Source of the DNA: an uncultured Prevotellaceae bacterium
GTDB taxonomy: Bacteria > Bacteroidota > Bacteroidia > Bacteroidales > Bacteroidaceae
Direction: 5' to 3'
DNA: 64,000 nt
Assembly (NCBI GenBank): GCA_947167455.1
Contig: CAMVIB010000003.1
Span: forward strand, 1 to 64,000
Part shown: positions 43,325-52,161 of the stretch, piece after piece
How positions within the stretch are numbered: position 1 is the first letter of the stretch
Layout: each line of letters starts with the position of its first letter
Translations under genes and position numbers: made by a program
The notes under the pieces: model-generated
Told to the model about the DNA's origin: nothing
What the model saw: only the letters and a program-made list of their open reading frames with translations
The model's database searches: none

Positions 43325-46033
43325 TCACTGAGCGTATTGGAAGAAGAGTTTATATACTTTGGTGTGTGTTGCCCCGGAGCCGTAGCTTCCCTCGCATGTC
43401 ACTTTGGTGACGTTGGCGTTAGCAGTGAACTGCTGGACACCGGTGTTGTGTACGTCATCGTAAGACTTCGTGTTGGTGCATTCCACAATCTGCTGGTCAC
43501 CGGCCTTGACGTTGGCAGTGGTGTTGACGGCAGCGCGGTGGAGCGCGATGTCATAGTCGAGCGACATCTTCGTGCCGGCGGGAATGTTGAACCACGTGTC
43601 GTTCTTTATGCGGTGTGGCTGGGAGAAGGAATAATTGCCGAGTCGCACATGGTCGCGGTTGAAGTCGGTGGTGCCTTTGTCGTTGCTCCATCCCGTGGCC
43701 TTCGTGGGGGGCGTGAAGTTGGCCGGTAGTCCGGTGATGCGGAATTGCTTAGACTTTGTCACGCTCTCTCCGGCGAAGTTAGCCGTGACGGCGAAGGTGT
43801 AGAGTGATCCGCTGACGGGCACATTGGTGTAGCTGGCCCACGAGGGGGCGTTGGTGGTCTCGGTGGTCGTGGTGCTCTGCCCGTTGCACGACCGTGTGAA
43901 GGTACGTGTGTAATTGGCATTCGTCATCAACGTGTTAGCCACGCTGAGTCGTGCCGAGGGGGCGTAGAAGGTGAGTCTGTCGCAGGCGTTGGCGGCATAG
44001 GCATCGCCGGCCTCATACTTCGTGTGAGCGGAGTAGCCATCCACGGTGAGCGTCAGCGTCGGTGCCGGCACGTTGAGTGCTACGCTTTTCGTCCTTGTGT
44101 CGCCGTTGCTGTCGGTGAAGGTGTAGCTCACGGTGTAGGTGCCCCTTGGCAGGAACGGCCAGCTGGCATCGGTATGGTCTGATGTGAGGTCTCCGGTGCC
44201 AGAGATGGTGCGCACGGTGGTTCCGTTGGCATTCTTGATGTCGGCGGTCCACTGCTGTCCCTCGATGGGTTCACCCTTTACCTGTACGACGGTGCCCTGC
44301 AGGACATTGTCGGCATAGACATGCGTGGCAGTCGCCGTGGGTGTGCTGATGAGGTCTATGCTGCCGAGGTCGTAGATATGTGATGGCGAGCCTCCCACAG
44401 CCGTCGTGGAGTTCTGTGTGTATGTCTTTCCCTCGCAGGCGTATGTCAGCGTGAAGTCGTCGAGGCGGACGGGTGCTGCAGCGATGTAGTATGTCCCGGC
44501 CTCGAAGGTGTTGACACGTCGCGGCGGTAGTATGGTGATTGTCTTGCTCTGTGCAGCACCGATGGTAGTGACGGGTCTGTCGCCGCTATAGTCGATGTCC
44601 ATCGTGCCGGCGATGGCGGTATTGGCGGTGAGGCGTATGCTGCTTATCTTGTTTTCGGCGTAGGGTGGCACGGAGAAGCGCATCAGCTGCGTGGCGTTGT
44701 AGAAGGTGACATTATCGGGGCTTCCGTCGAGGTGCCGCTCGCCTTTCGCCACGGAGATATTGAGTGCCGAGGCTATGTTTCCTGCCACGGCATACTGCGT
44801 TGTGGGCAGTGTGGCAGCGAGTGTGGAGAGTGATGCGGCCTCCTTTGCCGATGTGCTGTATGGATAGATGGCGGCGAAGAGAGGACTTTTCTCCGTCACG
44901 TTGCCGCTGAACTTGGCCTTGTCGCCACTGATGTTGCTGGCAGTGAAGACGTGGCGCATGGACCTGAAGTCATAGACGGCCACGGCGTCGTCGGTCTCCC
45001 ATGTGATGCCGGTGTTGTCGTCGGCCATGACGGCCCGTGATGCCGGTGCGTTGAGGCGTGAGGTGGCAGCGTCGGCGACGAAGGCCTCGTGGGTGGCATT
45101 GAACTCCGTGATGCCGTCGTCAGAGGAGATGTCATCGTCGGTGATATTGATGACCTCTGTCACGAAGACCTCTTCCTCATCGAGGGTGATGTTGAAGTCG
45201 AAGTTGCTGCGCTCGTAGTTGAGGTTGATGCGTTCTATCTTTGCCTTGCTGAGGTCGAGCTGTCCCTCCTTGACGAGCGTCTTGGGTCCTACGGCGGTGA
45301 TGGTGTATGCCACCTGGTGTGTGCCGTCGGCATCGAGGTTGAAGTATGCTGTTCGTCCCGGAGTCACGACGTCGCCCTCCTTATGTCCTGCCGTTGCAGC
45401 GTTGAAGACGATGGTGCGGTTGCCGTCGCGTATAGTGACGTCGTATGATGTGGTGAAGTATTCTGCCAAGCTCTGGTCGAAGACGACCTCGATGGCGGCG
45501 TTTGCCACTGAGCAGCCTACGTTGACGGCTGTGGTCTGGCCGGCGCGTATGGCGAAGGCGGCGCTGGTGCCGGCAAAGCGTTTCTGCCCCCAGCCGTCGT
45601 TGACGGTGACGGCCTCGGTGGTGGTGCAGTTCTCGGCCATGACGCGGTAGCCGTAGCCTGCACTGAGACTGGTGTTGAGGTTGCGCAGACGTGTGGCGGT
45701 GCGTATGGTGTCGGAGCCTTTGAGGACGGTGACGAGGAAGTTGTCGGCCTCCTCCTTGGTGATGACGGTGGTGGTGGCGCGTGTGGCGGGTGCCTCCGTG
45801 GCGGCACGTGTGGCGGCGGTGAATGTCAGCTCGAAGGTGCCTGTGCTGTCGGCGCTGATGCTGTCGGCGGCGGGTGTCGAGGGCTCTGCGGGGAGTCCGT
45901 CGGAGGTACAAGAGGCGAAGAAGAAGGGGAGGAGGGTTAGGAATAGGGGTATGAGGGCAAGGGGGGGGTGGGTCGCTGTGATACAGCGACGTACGCGACA
46001 GAGGGTGGATGATATGATTGTGCTGCGATTCAT
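43325..46033 (-). CDS. Large lipoprotein: DUF4493-like N-term, fimbrillin-like middle, shared C-terminal module
   Basis: Lipobox FASC; EEADNFLVTVLKGSDTIRTATRLRNLN; fimbrillin-like WETDDAVAVYDF...AAIYPY...YNATQLMRFSV; C-term like that of 47105 gene. Confidence 0.75.
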   Translation of the reverse strand: MNRSTIISSTLCRVRRCITATHPPLALIPLFLTLLPFFFASCTSDGLPAEPSTPAADSISADSTGTFELTFTAATRAATEAPATRATTTVITKEEADNFLVTVLKGSDTIRTATRLRNLNTSLSAGYGYRVMAENCTTTEAVTVNDGWGQKRFAGTSAAFAIRAGQTTAVNVGCSVANAAIEVVFDQSLAEYFTTSYDVTIRDGNRTIVFNAATAGHKEGDVVTPGRTAYFNLDADGTHQVAYTITAVGPKTLVKEGQLDLSKAKIERINLNYERSNFDFNITLDEEEVFVTEVINITDDDISSDDGITEFNATHEAFVADAATSRLNAPASRAVMADDNTGITWETDDAVAVYDFRSMRHVFTASNISGDKAKFSGNVTEKSPLFAAIYPYSTSAKEAASLSTLAATLPTTQYAVAGNIASALNISVAKGERHLDGSPDNVTFYNATQLMRFSVPPYAENKISSIRLTANTAIAGTMDIDYSGDRPVTTIGAAQSKTITILPPRRVNTFEAGTYYIAAAPVRLDDFTLTYACEGKTYTQNSTTAVGGSPSHIYDLGSIDLISTPTATATHVYADNVLQGTVVQVKGEPIEGQQWTADIKNANGTTVRTISGTGDLTSDHTDASWPFLPRGTYTVSYTFTDSNGDTRTKSVALNVPAPTLTLTVDGYSAHTKYEAGDAYAANACDRLTFYAPSARLSVANTLMTNANYTRTFTRSCNGQSTTTTETTNAPSWASYTNVPVSGSLYTFAVTANFAGESVTKSKQFRITGLPANFTPPTKATGWSNDKGTTDFNRDHVRLGNYSFSQPHRIKNDTWFNIPAGTKMSLDYDIALHRAAVNTTANVKAGDQQIVECTNTKSYDDVHNTGVQQFTANANVTKVTCEGSYGSGATHTKVYKLFFQYAQ

Positions 46034-46055
46034 AGGCTATTTGAATTCATAGGCT

Positions 46056-46375
46056 ATTGGGGGAGAGGCTCTGGGGGAAAGATTATTGGGGAGAGGCTTG
46101 GGGGGAAGATTATTGGGGAGAGGCTTGGGGGGGGAAGATTATTGGGGAGAGGCTTGGGGGGAAGATTATTAGGGAGAGGCTTGGGGGGAAGATTATTGGG
46201 GAGAGGCTTTGGAGGGGATTATTGGGGAGGCTTTGGGGGGAAGATTATTGGGGAGAGGCTTGGGGGAAGATTATTGGGGAGAGGCTTGGGGGAAGATTAA
46301 TGGGGAGAGGCTCTGGGGGGAAGATTATTGGGGAGAGGCTTGGGGGAAGATTATTGGGGAGAGGCTTTAGGGGGC
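46056..46375. repeat. About 27-bp G-rich tandem array (ggggagaggcttggggggaagattatt)
   Basis: About 12 units of 26-29 bp. Confidence 0.95.
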
Positions 46376-47101
46376 TTACAGACTGATGTTGGTGTCGCCG
46401 GTCTCCATGTCGTCGGTGATGATGATATCTACGCCTCCGGTGTTGGCACTCGTGGCGTATGAGTATTTCACTGTGAAGCACTTGCCTGTCTCCACATCGG
46501 GGAAGTCAATTGCCGAGTGTGCGTGAGTGATGCCGTCGGCGTTAGTGGCACGCATGGCGTATGAGAATCCTCCGTCGTCGGTGGTGAAGAATGCCTTCTG
46601 GGTGTCGGTGATGGCAAAGGTCCGTGAGCCGCTTGCGAGGGTGAAGGTGTATGCCGTGAAGAGGTCGTGGAAGTGTTCCGGAAGTTTCAGTGCCACGGCA
46701 TAGTTGGTAGCCGGCACATCGAGCTTGAGTCTGAACACCATGTCGTCCTGCATCTCGAAGGTGGTCTCGGCATAGTAGCATGCCTCGCCTCTTCCGCTGT
46801 TGGCCGTCTGCCATGAGTCCTGATTGTCGGTGTATGCCCGCAGACGGAAAGCTCCGGGTACGAGTACGATCTTCGCCGGCACCTGCCCCGGTGCATAGTG
46901 GTTGATGAGGTCGCCCTCGTCGTCGAAGATATCTACGCAGAGGTCGTTATCCACGGCACGTGTGGCGACAGGCACCTGGCGTCCTGCCCTCGTGAGCTGG
47001 AGTTCGAGCACAGCCTGTCCTGCGCTGATGTCCGTCTCACTCTGGCATGAGGTGAGCATCGCGATACACATTATTATATATATATATATCCGTCTGTCCA
47101 T
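46376..47101 (-). CDS. DUF4493-like surface lipoprotein
   Basis: MDRRIYIYIIMCIAMLTSCQSE; LELQLTRAGRQVPVATRAVDNDLCVDIFDDEGDLINHY. Confidence 0.68.
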   Translation of the reverse strand: MDRRIYIYIIMCIAMLTSCQSETDISAGQAVLELQLTRAGRQVPVATRAVDNDLCVDIFDDEGDLINHYAPGQVPAKIVLVPGAFRLRAYTDNQDSWQTANSGRGEACYYAETTFEMQDDMVFRLKLDVPATNYAVALKLPEHFHDLFTAYTFTLASGSRTFAITDTQKAFFTTDDGGFSYAMRATNADGITHAHSAIDFPDVETGKCFTVKYSYATSANTGGVDIIITDDMETGDTNISL

Positions 47102-47104
47102 GTA

Positions 47105-48916
47105 TTAATATGTGGCGTATTTGAATGTGAGGGAATAGACGTGCGAGCATGTCTGCCCGGCACCGTAGTCGTTGTAGCAACGTATTGTGGTGATGTATGC
47201 TCCGTCGTCGTGGAACGTGTCCGTCGTGCCGGAGTAGAGGTGATCGGTATCGCGGAACGGCGTCCCGTCCTCGTCATATCGCAGGATCTCGGTCTGTCCG
47301 GCGCTGATGGTGAGGTATGTGCCCACGGTGAGCGTGTGCACGTTGACACTGTAGTCGGCGCAGAAGTATGTTGCCGGGGGCAGGCATATCGACGTCGTTG
47401 TCTGTATGTACTGGCTTCCTGTGCTGAGGTGTCCGAGTCGCACATCGTTCTCGAACCACTTTACGCCTCCCGACGCATCCCACTCCTCATGGTTCTGCAG
47501 GTCGAGCGAGTACGGCAGTCCCGTTATGATGAGATTCGTCTGAGCCGTAGCGCTGACGTTGTCGAACGTGGCATTGATGCGCAGGACATGCGGTTCTCTC
47601 TGCACGGCCTGTCCGGTAAGGTTGCCGGGTGCATAGTCGTTGACTCCGGCCGGGACGTCGCCTGTCGCGCCGTCGTAGGTGTATGTGAAGGTGTAGCCAT
47701 AGTTGTCGTTGACGAGGAGTGCAGTGCTGACGTTGAGGGCTGCCCTGGGCTCATAGACGGTGAGTCGGTCGCAGGCGTTGGCGGCGTCGATGTCTCCTTC
47801 GAGGTACTTGGAGTATGATGTGTAGCCTCCCACGGCGACGCGTATGTCGGGTGCCGGGACGTTGAAGTCCCGGCTGCTGGCCATGTTGGCCGTGCCGTCG
47901 TCGGCGATGAGGTAGTATGTCGCCTTGTACTTACCCTGCGGTAGGTATGGCCATGACGCGTTGTTATTCCAGTCGGAGGACAGTGCTCCCGTTCCCTCCA
48001 CGGCTCGCACCGTCGTTCCAGCTGCGTTGGTGATGACGGCTCTCCACTTCATGCCGGGGTAGCTCTCCGTGATGATGAGGTTCGTGCCTACGAGGTTGCC
48101 GTTGACATCATATTGGTGCATGGGCAGCACCATTGCCACCGGCAGCCACGACAGCGGTATCGTCTCGTCGAGTGTAAGTTCCTGCATTTCCACCTTTGCT
48201 ATGGCCACTGTAAGAGCACTCTCGGGGTCGGGGAGCGTGAGTGTTATGATGGCATGGTCTTGTGCGCAGAGCGTTGCCGGCAGTGTGGTGCTCTTGAGGA
48301 CGGTCTGCACCTCGCGGTCGTTCTCGAGTTTGAGCTTTCCCCAGAATCGCAGTGTCACGTCGCTGCCGTCGCGCACATAGACGCTCTTCTGCGGTTCCTC
48401 TTTGGTGATGGGAATGGAGAAGTTGCCCACGCCGACGTAGAGTGCATAGTCGCTGTAGAAGCGGTCGAAGCGTTGCCTCTCTGCCTCGTCGATGCCAAAG
48501 ACCACGGAGACGAGGGCGTTTCCCACCGTTGCTGTGAGGTTGACGTCGGTGACCTCGTCGGGCAGCACCGTTGCCGCCTGCGATGCCACGTAGTAAGGCT
48601 TATCCACGGCGAGTAGTGCGTTCTCGCCGTAGTATGCCTTGACGGTATATTCGCCCACGGGCAGCGTTATCTCGTCGGTGGTATATGGTCCGACATAGAC
48701 CTCACGTCCGACAGAGCTGGTGACAGAGAGCATGAAGTCGGCGGCCGTGGGTGCTCCGAGCTGTGCCGGTGTGGAACGTGTCTGCGTACAGATGTCCGCC
48801 AGCGACAGTCGCAGCGTGCCCTGTCTGTCGTCCTGCATGTCGAGGTCGGCAGTGCATGATGCCATGCCCATGGTGAGTGTTGCTATCAGAAGCCTTAATG
48901 TGTATCGTAGTGTCAT
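47105..48916 (-). CDS. DUF4493-like lipoprotein with shared C-terminal module
   Basis: Lipobox MASC; GTLRLSLADICTQTRS; AADFMLSVTSSVGREVYVGPYTTDEITLPVGEYTVKAYYG. Confidence 0.75.
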   Translation of the reverse strand: MTLRYTLRLLIATLTMGMASCTADLDMQDDRQGTLRLSLADICTQTRSTPAQLGAPTAADFMLSVTSSVGREVYVGPYTTDEITLPVGEYTVKAYYGENALLAVDKPYYVASQAATVLPDEVTDVNLTATVGNALVSVVFGIDEAERQRFDRFYSDYALYVGVGNFSIPITKEEPQKSVYVRDGSDVTLRFWGKLKLENDREVQTVLKSTTLPATLCAQDHAIITLTLPDPESALTVAIAKVEMQELTLDETIPLSWLPVAMVLPMHQYDVNGNLVGTNLIITESYPGMKWRAVITNAAGTTVRAVEGTGALSSDWNNNASWPYLPQGKYKATYYLIADDGTANMASSRDFNVPAPDIRVAVGGYTSYSKYLEGDIDAANACDRLTVYEPRAALNVSTALLVNDNYGYTFTYTYDGATGDVPAGVNDYAPGNLTGQAVQREPHVLRINATFDNVSATAQTNLIITGLPYSLDLQNHEEWDASGGVKWFENDVRLGHLSTGSQYIQTTTSICLPPATYFCADYSVNVHTLTVGTYLTISAGQTEILRYDEDGTPFRDTDHLYSGTTDTFHDDGAYITTIRCYNDYGAGQTCSHVYSLTFKYATY

Positions 48917-48952
48917 TATTGGAGGCTGTATGGTGATGGCCAGCGTGAGTGG

Positions 48953-50728
48953 CTATTCGTATAGTAGTTCTATGTTATCGACATTCAGCTGTGACCCCTC
49001 TCCTCCGGTGAAGTAGTCGCCGTACTTGGAGCTTGAAGCCACGACGATGATGGTTGTAGGCTGACGGTCGCGCACGCGGTAGTCTATGTCGATGGTCTCT
49101 GTTTTCCATTGTGTGACATCGTCTCCGCATGTCATCTGTCCGAAGGCAATGAGGTTTGGGCTTTTCATGTCCATGAGGTGTAGCGCCGATGCCCTTGTGC
49201 GTATGAGGTAGTTACATGTCTTGCCCTTATAGTCGGTCTTTGGCCAGTCGCCGAGTGCGACATATACGTTGCATGAGTCGGGCTTTCCCTTGAGTCCCTC
49301 GTAGAGCTGCCGCGAGATGTAGTCGCCGTAAGCCTCCTTCCAGTCGCCTGCCGTACGTGTTATGGTCGATGTCTTGTACCTGAAGTCGAAGCGCATCTTG
49401 GTGGGGAAGGCGTTGAAAGGTCGTCCGAAGTTGAGGACGCCATTGGTGCCGTCGGTCTCGACGTACTCACCCGTGAAGATGTTGCCGGCGGCGAACTTTA
49501 TGACGATATACTTCGACTGCAGGTTGGCGTAGGTGCGTGACCCCTCGGTCTCGTAGGTGCTGTTGCTTGCGCCTACGGTTGTGGCGCCGTGGTTGCCGGT
49601 GTCCCAGTAGGGCGTGTCGCCCTCGCCCCATGGCAGGTAGAGGGCGTTCTTGCTGGAGCCCGTGACATGCCATCGGTCGAAGCTGGCGTTCTCGAGCTGC
49701 TGTGCTGCCACGGTGGTGAATGTCTGCACGGAAGTGGCGCTTGTTCCTGCCGTGACCTGGTATTCGTAGGTCTGGCCCGGTGTGAGTCCCGTGGCCTCGG
49801 CGGTAAATCGGGAGCCGTTGACGGCGACCTGCGCATCGGGCACCTGCGTCCATTGCGTCTCGCCCTGACGGCGCAGCTCCACCTTCGGCGTTGTGCCAGA
49901 GATGCCCTGTCCGCTGATAGTAGCGCTGACGCTTCGTGCGAAGACCTGGGCCGTGGCCTGCTGTGTGGCCTCGGTGTGATAGACGAACACCTGCCATGTG
50001 GCTGCTGCCGTGCCGTTGCCGGGTTGCACGGTGAAGGTGCGCATCTGCGAGAAGTCGTAGGTCGGCGTGGCGGCAGGGTCTGGCGTGACATGACAGTGCT
50101 GACCTGCGGGCCGGAACTCCATGACGCGCACAGCGCTGAGGTTCTGGCCGGCAGACAAATATACTATGATGTTGTGGTTCGTGGCATCGATGACGGCATC
50201 GCCCACCTGTCCTTCAAAGGTGACTTTAGGGATGATGACCTGCCTGACGTTTATTGTCCATTCATAGTCTTGGTATGTAGTGAGCCTGAACTTTGCCGTG
50301 CCTCCGGCGAAGTTCATCAGTGTTGCCGTGGCGTTGGCGGGGGCCTCGAAGCTCTTCTTCGGGAACGATGAGGGGTTGAGGCATGCCGACGAGGGGTTTA
50401 TGGTGGCGTCGTTGGTGACAGACATATTTAAGACACGCACGCGCGCGAGGTTAACGGTGTCGCTGACGAAGAGCTCCACCGTCTGGTCGTTCTTGTTGAT
50501 GGTGGCGGCAGCGGTCTCGGTGTCGGTGTCGTTGCACTGGCCTTCGACCTGGAAGGCGGTGATGGCGGCCTCAAGGAGGGGGTAAGGTATGTCATCCTTG
50601 ATGGAGCAGGATGAGAGAGTGAGGAGGAGGAATGTGCAGGAGGCGGAGATGGAGACGGAGGCGGTGGCCGCCGTGATACGGCGGCTTACGCGACGGAGGG
50701 AGGGGATATGGTTAAGGGTTATGAACAT
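48953..50728 (-). CDS. PCMD (putative carbohydrate metabolism domain) lipoprotein
   Basis: NASFDRWHVTGSSKNALYLPWGEGDTPYWDTGNHGATTVG ... YANLQSKYIVIKFAAGNIFTGEYVETDGTNGVLNFGRPFNAFPTKM ... VASSSKYGDYFTGGEGSQLNVDNIELLYE. Confidence 0.82.
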   Translation of the reverse strand: MFITLNHIPSLRRVSRRITAATASVSISASCTFLLLTLSSCSIKDDIPYPLLEAAITAFQVEGQCNDTDTETAAATINKNDQTVELFVSDTVNLARVRVLNMSVTNDATINPSSACLNPSSFPKKSFEAPANATATLMNFAGGTAKFRLTTYQDYEWTINVRQVIIPKVTFEGQVGDAVIDATNHNIIVYLSAGQNLSAVRVMEFRPAGQHCHVTPDPAATPTYDFSQMRTFTVQPGNGTAAATWQVFVYHTEATQQATAQVFARSVSATISGQGISGTTPKVELRRQGETQWTQVPDAQVAVNGSRFTAEATGLTPGQTYEYQVTAGTSATSVQTFTTVAAQQLENASFDRWHVTGSSKNALYLPWGEGDTPYWDTGNHGATTVGASNSTYETEGSRTYANLQSKYIVIKFAAGNIFTGEYVETDGTNGVLNFGRPFNAFPTKMRFDFRYKTSTITRTAGDWKEAYGDYISRQLYEGLKGKPDSCNVYVALGDWPKTDYKGKTCNYLIRTRASALHLMDMKSPNLIAFGQMTCGDDVTQWKTETIDIDYRVRDRQPTTIIVVASSSKYGDYFTGGEGSQLNVDNIELLYE

Positions 50729-50730
50729 CT

Positions 50731-50922
50731 AAATGGGAGGGAAGGAAATGGGAGAGATGGGAGGGAGGGAGGGAGGGAATGGGAGAGATGGAGATGGGAG
50801 AGATGGAATGGGAGAGATGGAGATGGGAGGGAATGGGAGAGATGGAGATGGGAGAGATGGAATGGGAGAGATGGAGATGGGAGGGAATGGGAGAGATGGA
50901 GATGGGAGGGAAATGGTTTGGG
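50731..50922. repeat. Purine-only tandem array (gggagagatggagat-type)
   Basis: About 190 bp of gggagagatggagat/gggagggaat units. Confidence 0.95.
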
Positions 50923-50937
50923 AGGTTATGCCTGTCT

Positions 50938-52155
50938 TTACAGGTAGAATGTGAGTCCGAGGTTTATGCTGAGGAGGTTGAAGCGGAAGTTGGCCCCTGT
51001 GGATCGGCTCTTTCCGGACTCTATGCGGTTGGTGTGCTGATCCTGCCACTTGTACTTGAATCCCATGACGCCAATGCTGGCCTCGGCAGCGAGGAAGTCG
51101 GTGACGAAAGCCGCCATGCCCGGGCAGAAGCTGAGCTTCAGGGCGTGAGTCTTGCCGTAGCTGCCGTCGTAGTCGGCTCCGGAGCCGGTGCTGTTCTTGC
51201 CCACGGTGTGTGAGTATGTGAGCTGTATGTCGTTGAAGAAACCAAACATCTTGCTACGTCCGAGCGGCATGTATGAACGCATGAAGAAGGTTGCTTCGTG
51301 AGTATGTTCGAGATAATAGAGGTCCTTGAGGCTGATATTGAAGTCTTCGCCCAGGTTGAGGTCGAAGTTGCCAAGGTAGAAGTAGTTTCGGCTGTAACTG
51401 TATCGCCCGCCGATGGCGATGTTGTTGGCCACGAAGTAGCCGAAATAGGGGCTTGCTGAGAAGGTATGTCCCTCGATGTTCACGTCTTTGAGCACGAGGA
51501 GGTTGATGTTGTCGGTGTCCCACTCCTGGAAGTTGATGGTGCCGCCGAGCATCCACTGCTTCTTAGGGACGAAGACAGCTTTGAGCAAAGCCCTGTCCAC
51601 GCGCTTGATCTTGCGCCGTTCCTGCGAGCGGTCCCAGATCTGTTCGGCGCGTGTTCGCGGCTGCTCCACCTCGTCGGTGAAATAGTCGCTGGAGTAGCCC
51701 TGCACTCGCAAGACACGCATCATGGCCCGTGTCACTGCCTGCTCTATTATGGAGTCTGGCACGCCGTTGGCATAAACCATAGCGGGCTTGTTGAGGAGGT
51801 CGGCCGACATGGTGTCGTATTTGGTGACGAAGTTGGTATCGACCTTGACGATGATGAAGGTATCACGCTTGGTGACCATCATCGTGTCCTGTCGTGCCAC
51901 TACCATCTGTCCCGGCATCAGCGACTCCTTGGTCTGCCTCCGGTCGGTGGTGACGGCGGCTCGCTGCGGCAATATTCCGGCCTCTTGCATCACCATCCTC
52001 TGCTGGGGTTGCAGCGGCGACTGTGCCCGTGCCGGCTGTTTGTAGGTTGTCTGTCGTGCTGACCGCCTCTGTGCATTAGTCTGCGAGTAGGCTGCTACCG
52101 GCACACAGAGTGCCAGTAGCAGCCCGAAAAGGTATCTACTAGGTTGCGTTATCAT
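50938..52155 (-). CDS. Outer-membrane beta-barrel protein
   Basis: Signal peptide; barrel-like pattern FNFQEWD...ASPYFGYFVANNIAIGGRYSYSRNYFYLGNFDLNLGEDF...FNLLSINLGLTFYL with terminal aromatic. Confidence 0.75.
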   Translation of the reverse strand: MITQPSRYLFGLLLALCVPVAAYSQTNAQRRSARQTTYKQPARAQSPLQPQQRMVMQEAGILPQRAAVTTDRRQTKESLMPGQMVVARQDTMMVTKRDTFIIVKVDTNFVTKYDTMSADLLNKPAMVYANGVPDSIIEQAVTRAMMRVLRVQGYSSDYFTDEVEQPRTRAEQIWDRSQERRKIKRVDRALLKAVFVPKKQWMLGGTINFQEWDTDNINLLVLKDVNIEGHTFSASPYFGYFVANNIAIGGRYSYSRNYFYLGNFDLNLGEDFNISLKDLYYLEHTHEATFFMRSYMPLGRSKMFGFFNDIQLTYSHTVGKNSTGSGADYDGSYGKTHALKLSFCPGMAAFVTDFLAAEASIGVMGFKYKWQDQHTNRIESGKSRSTGANFRFNLLSINLGLTFYL

Positions 52156-52161
52156 TACATC

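Noticed and set aside
46057-46386. 109-aa ORF MGERLWGKDYWGEAWGEDYWGE...
   Set aside because: Translation of the G-rich tandem array, not a plausible gene.
50708-51213. ORFs rich in GRDGDGREWERWRWE / MGEMEMGEMEWERW
   Set aside because: Translations of the purine tandem array.
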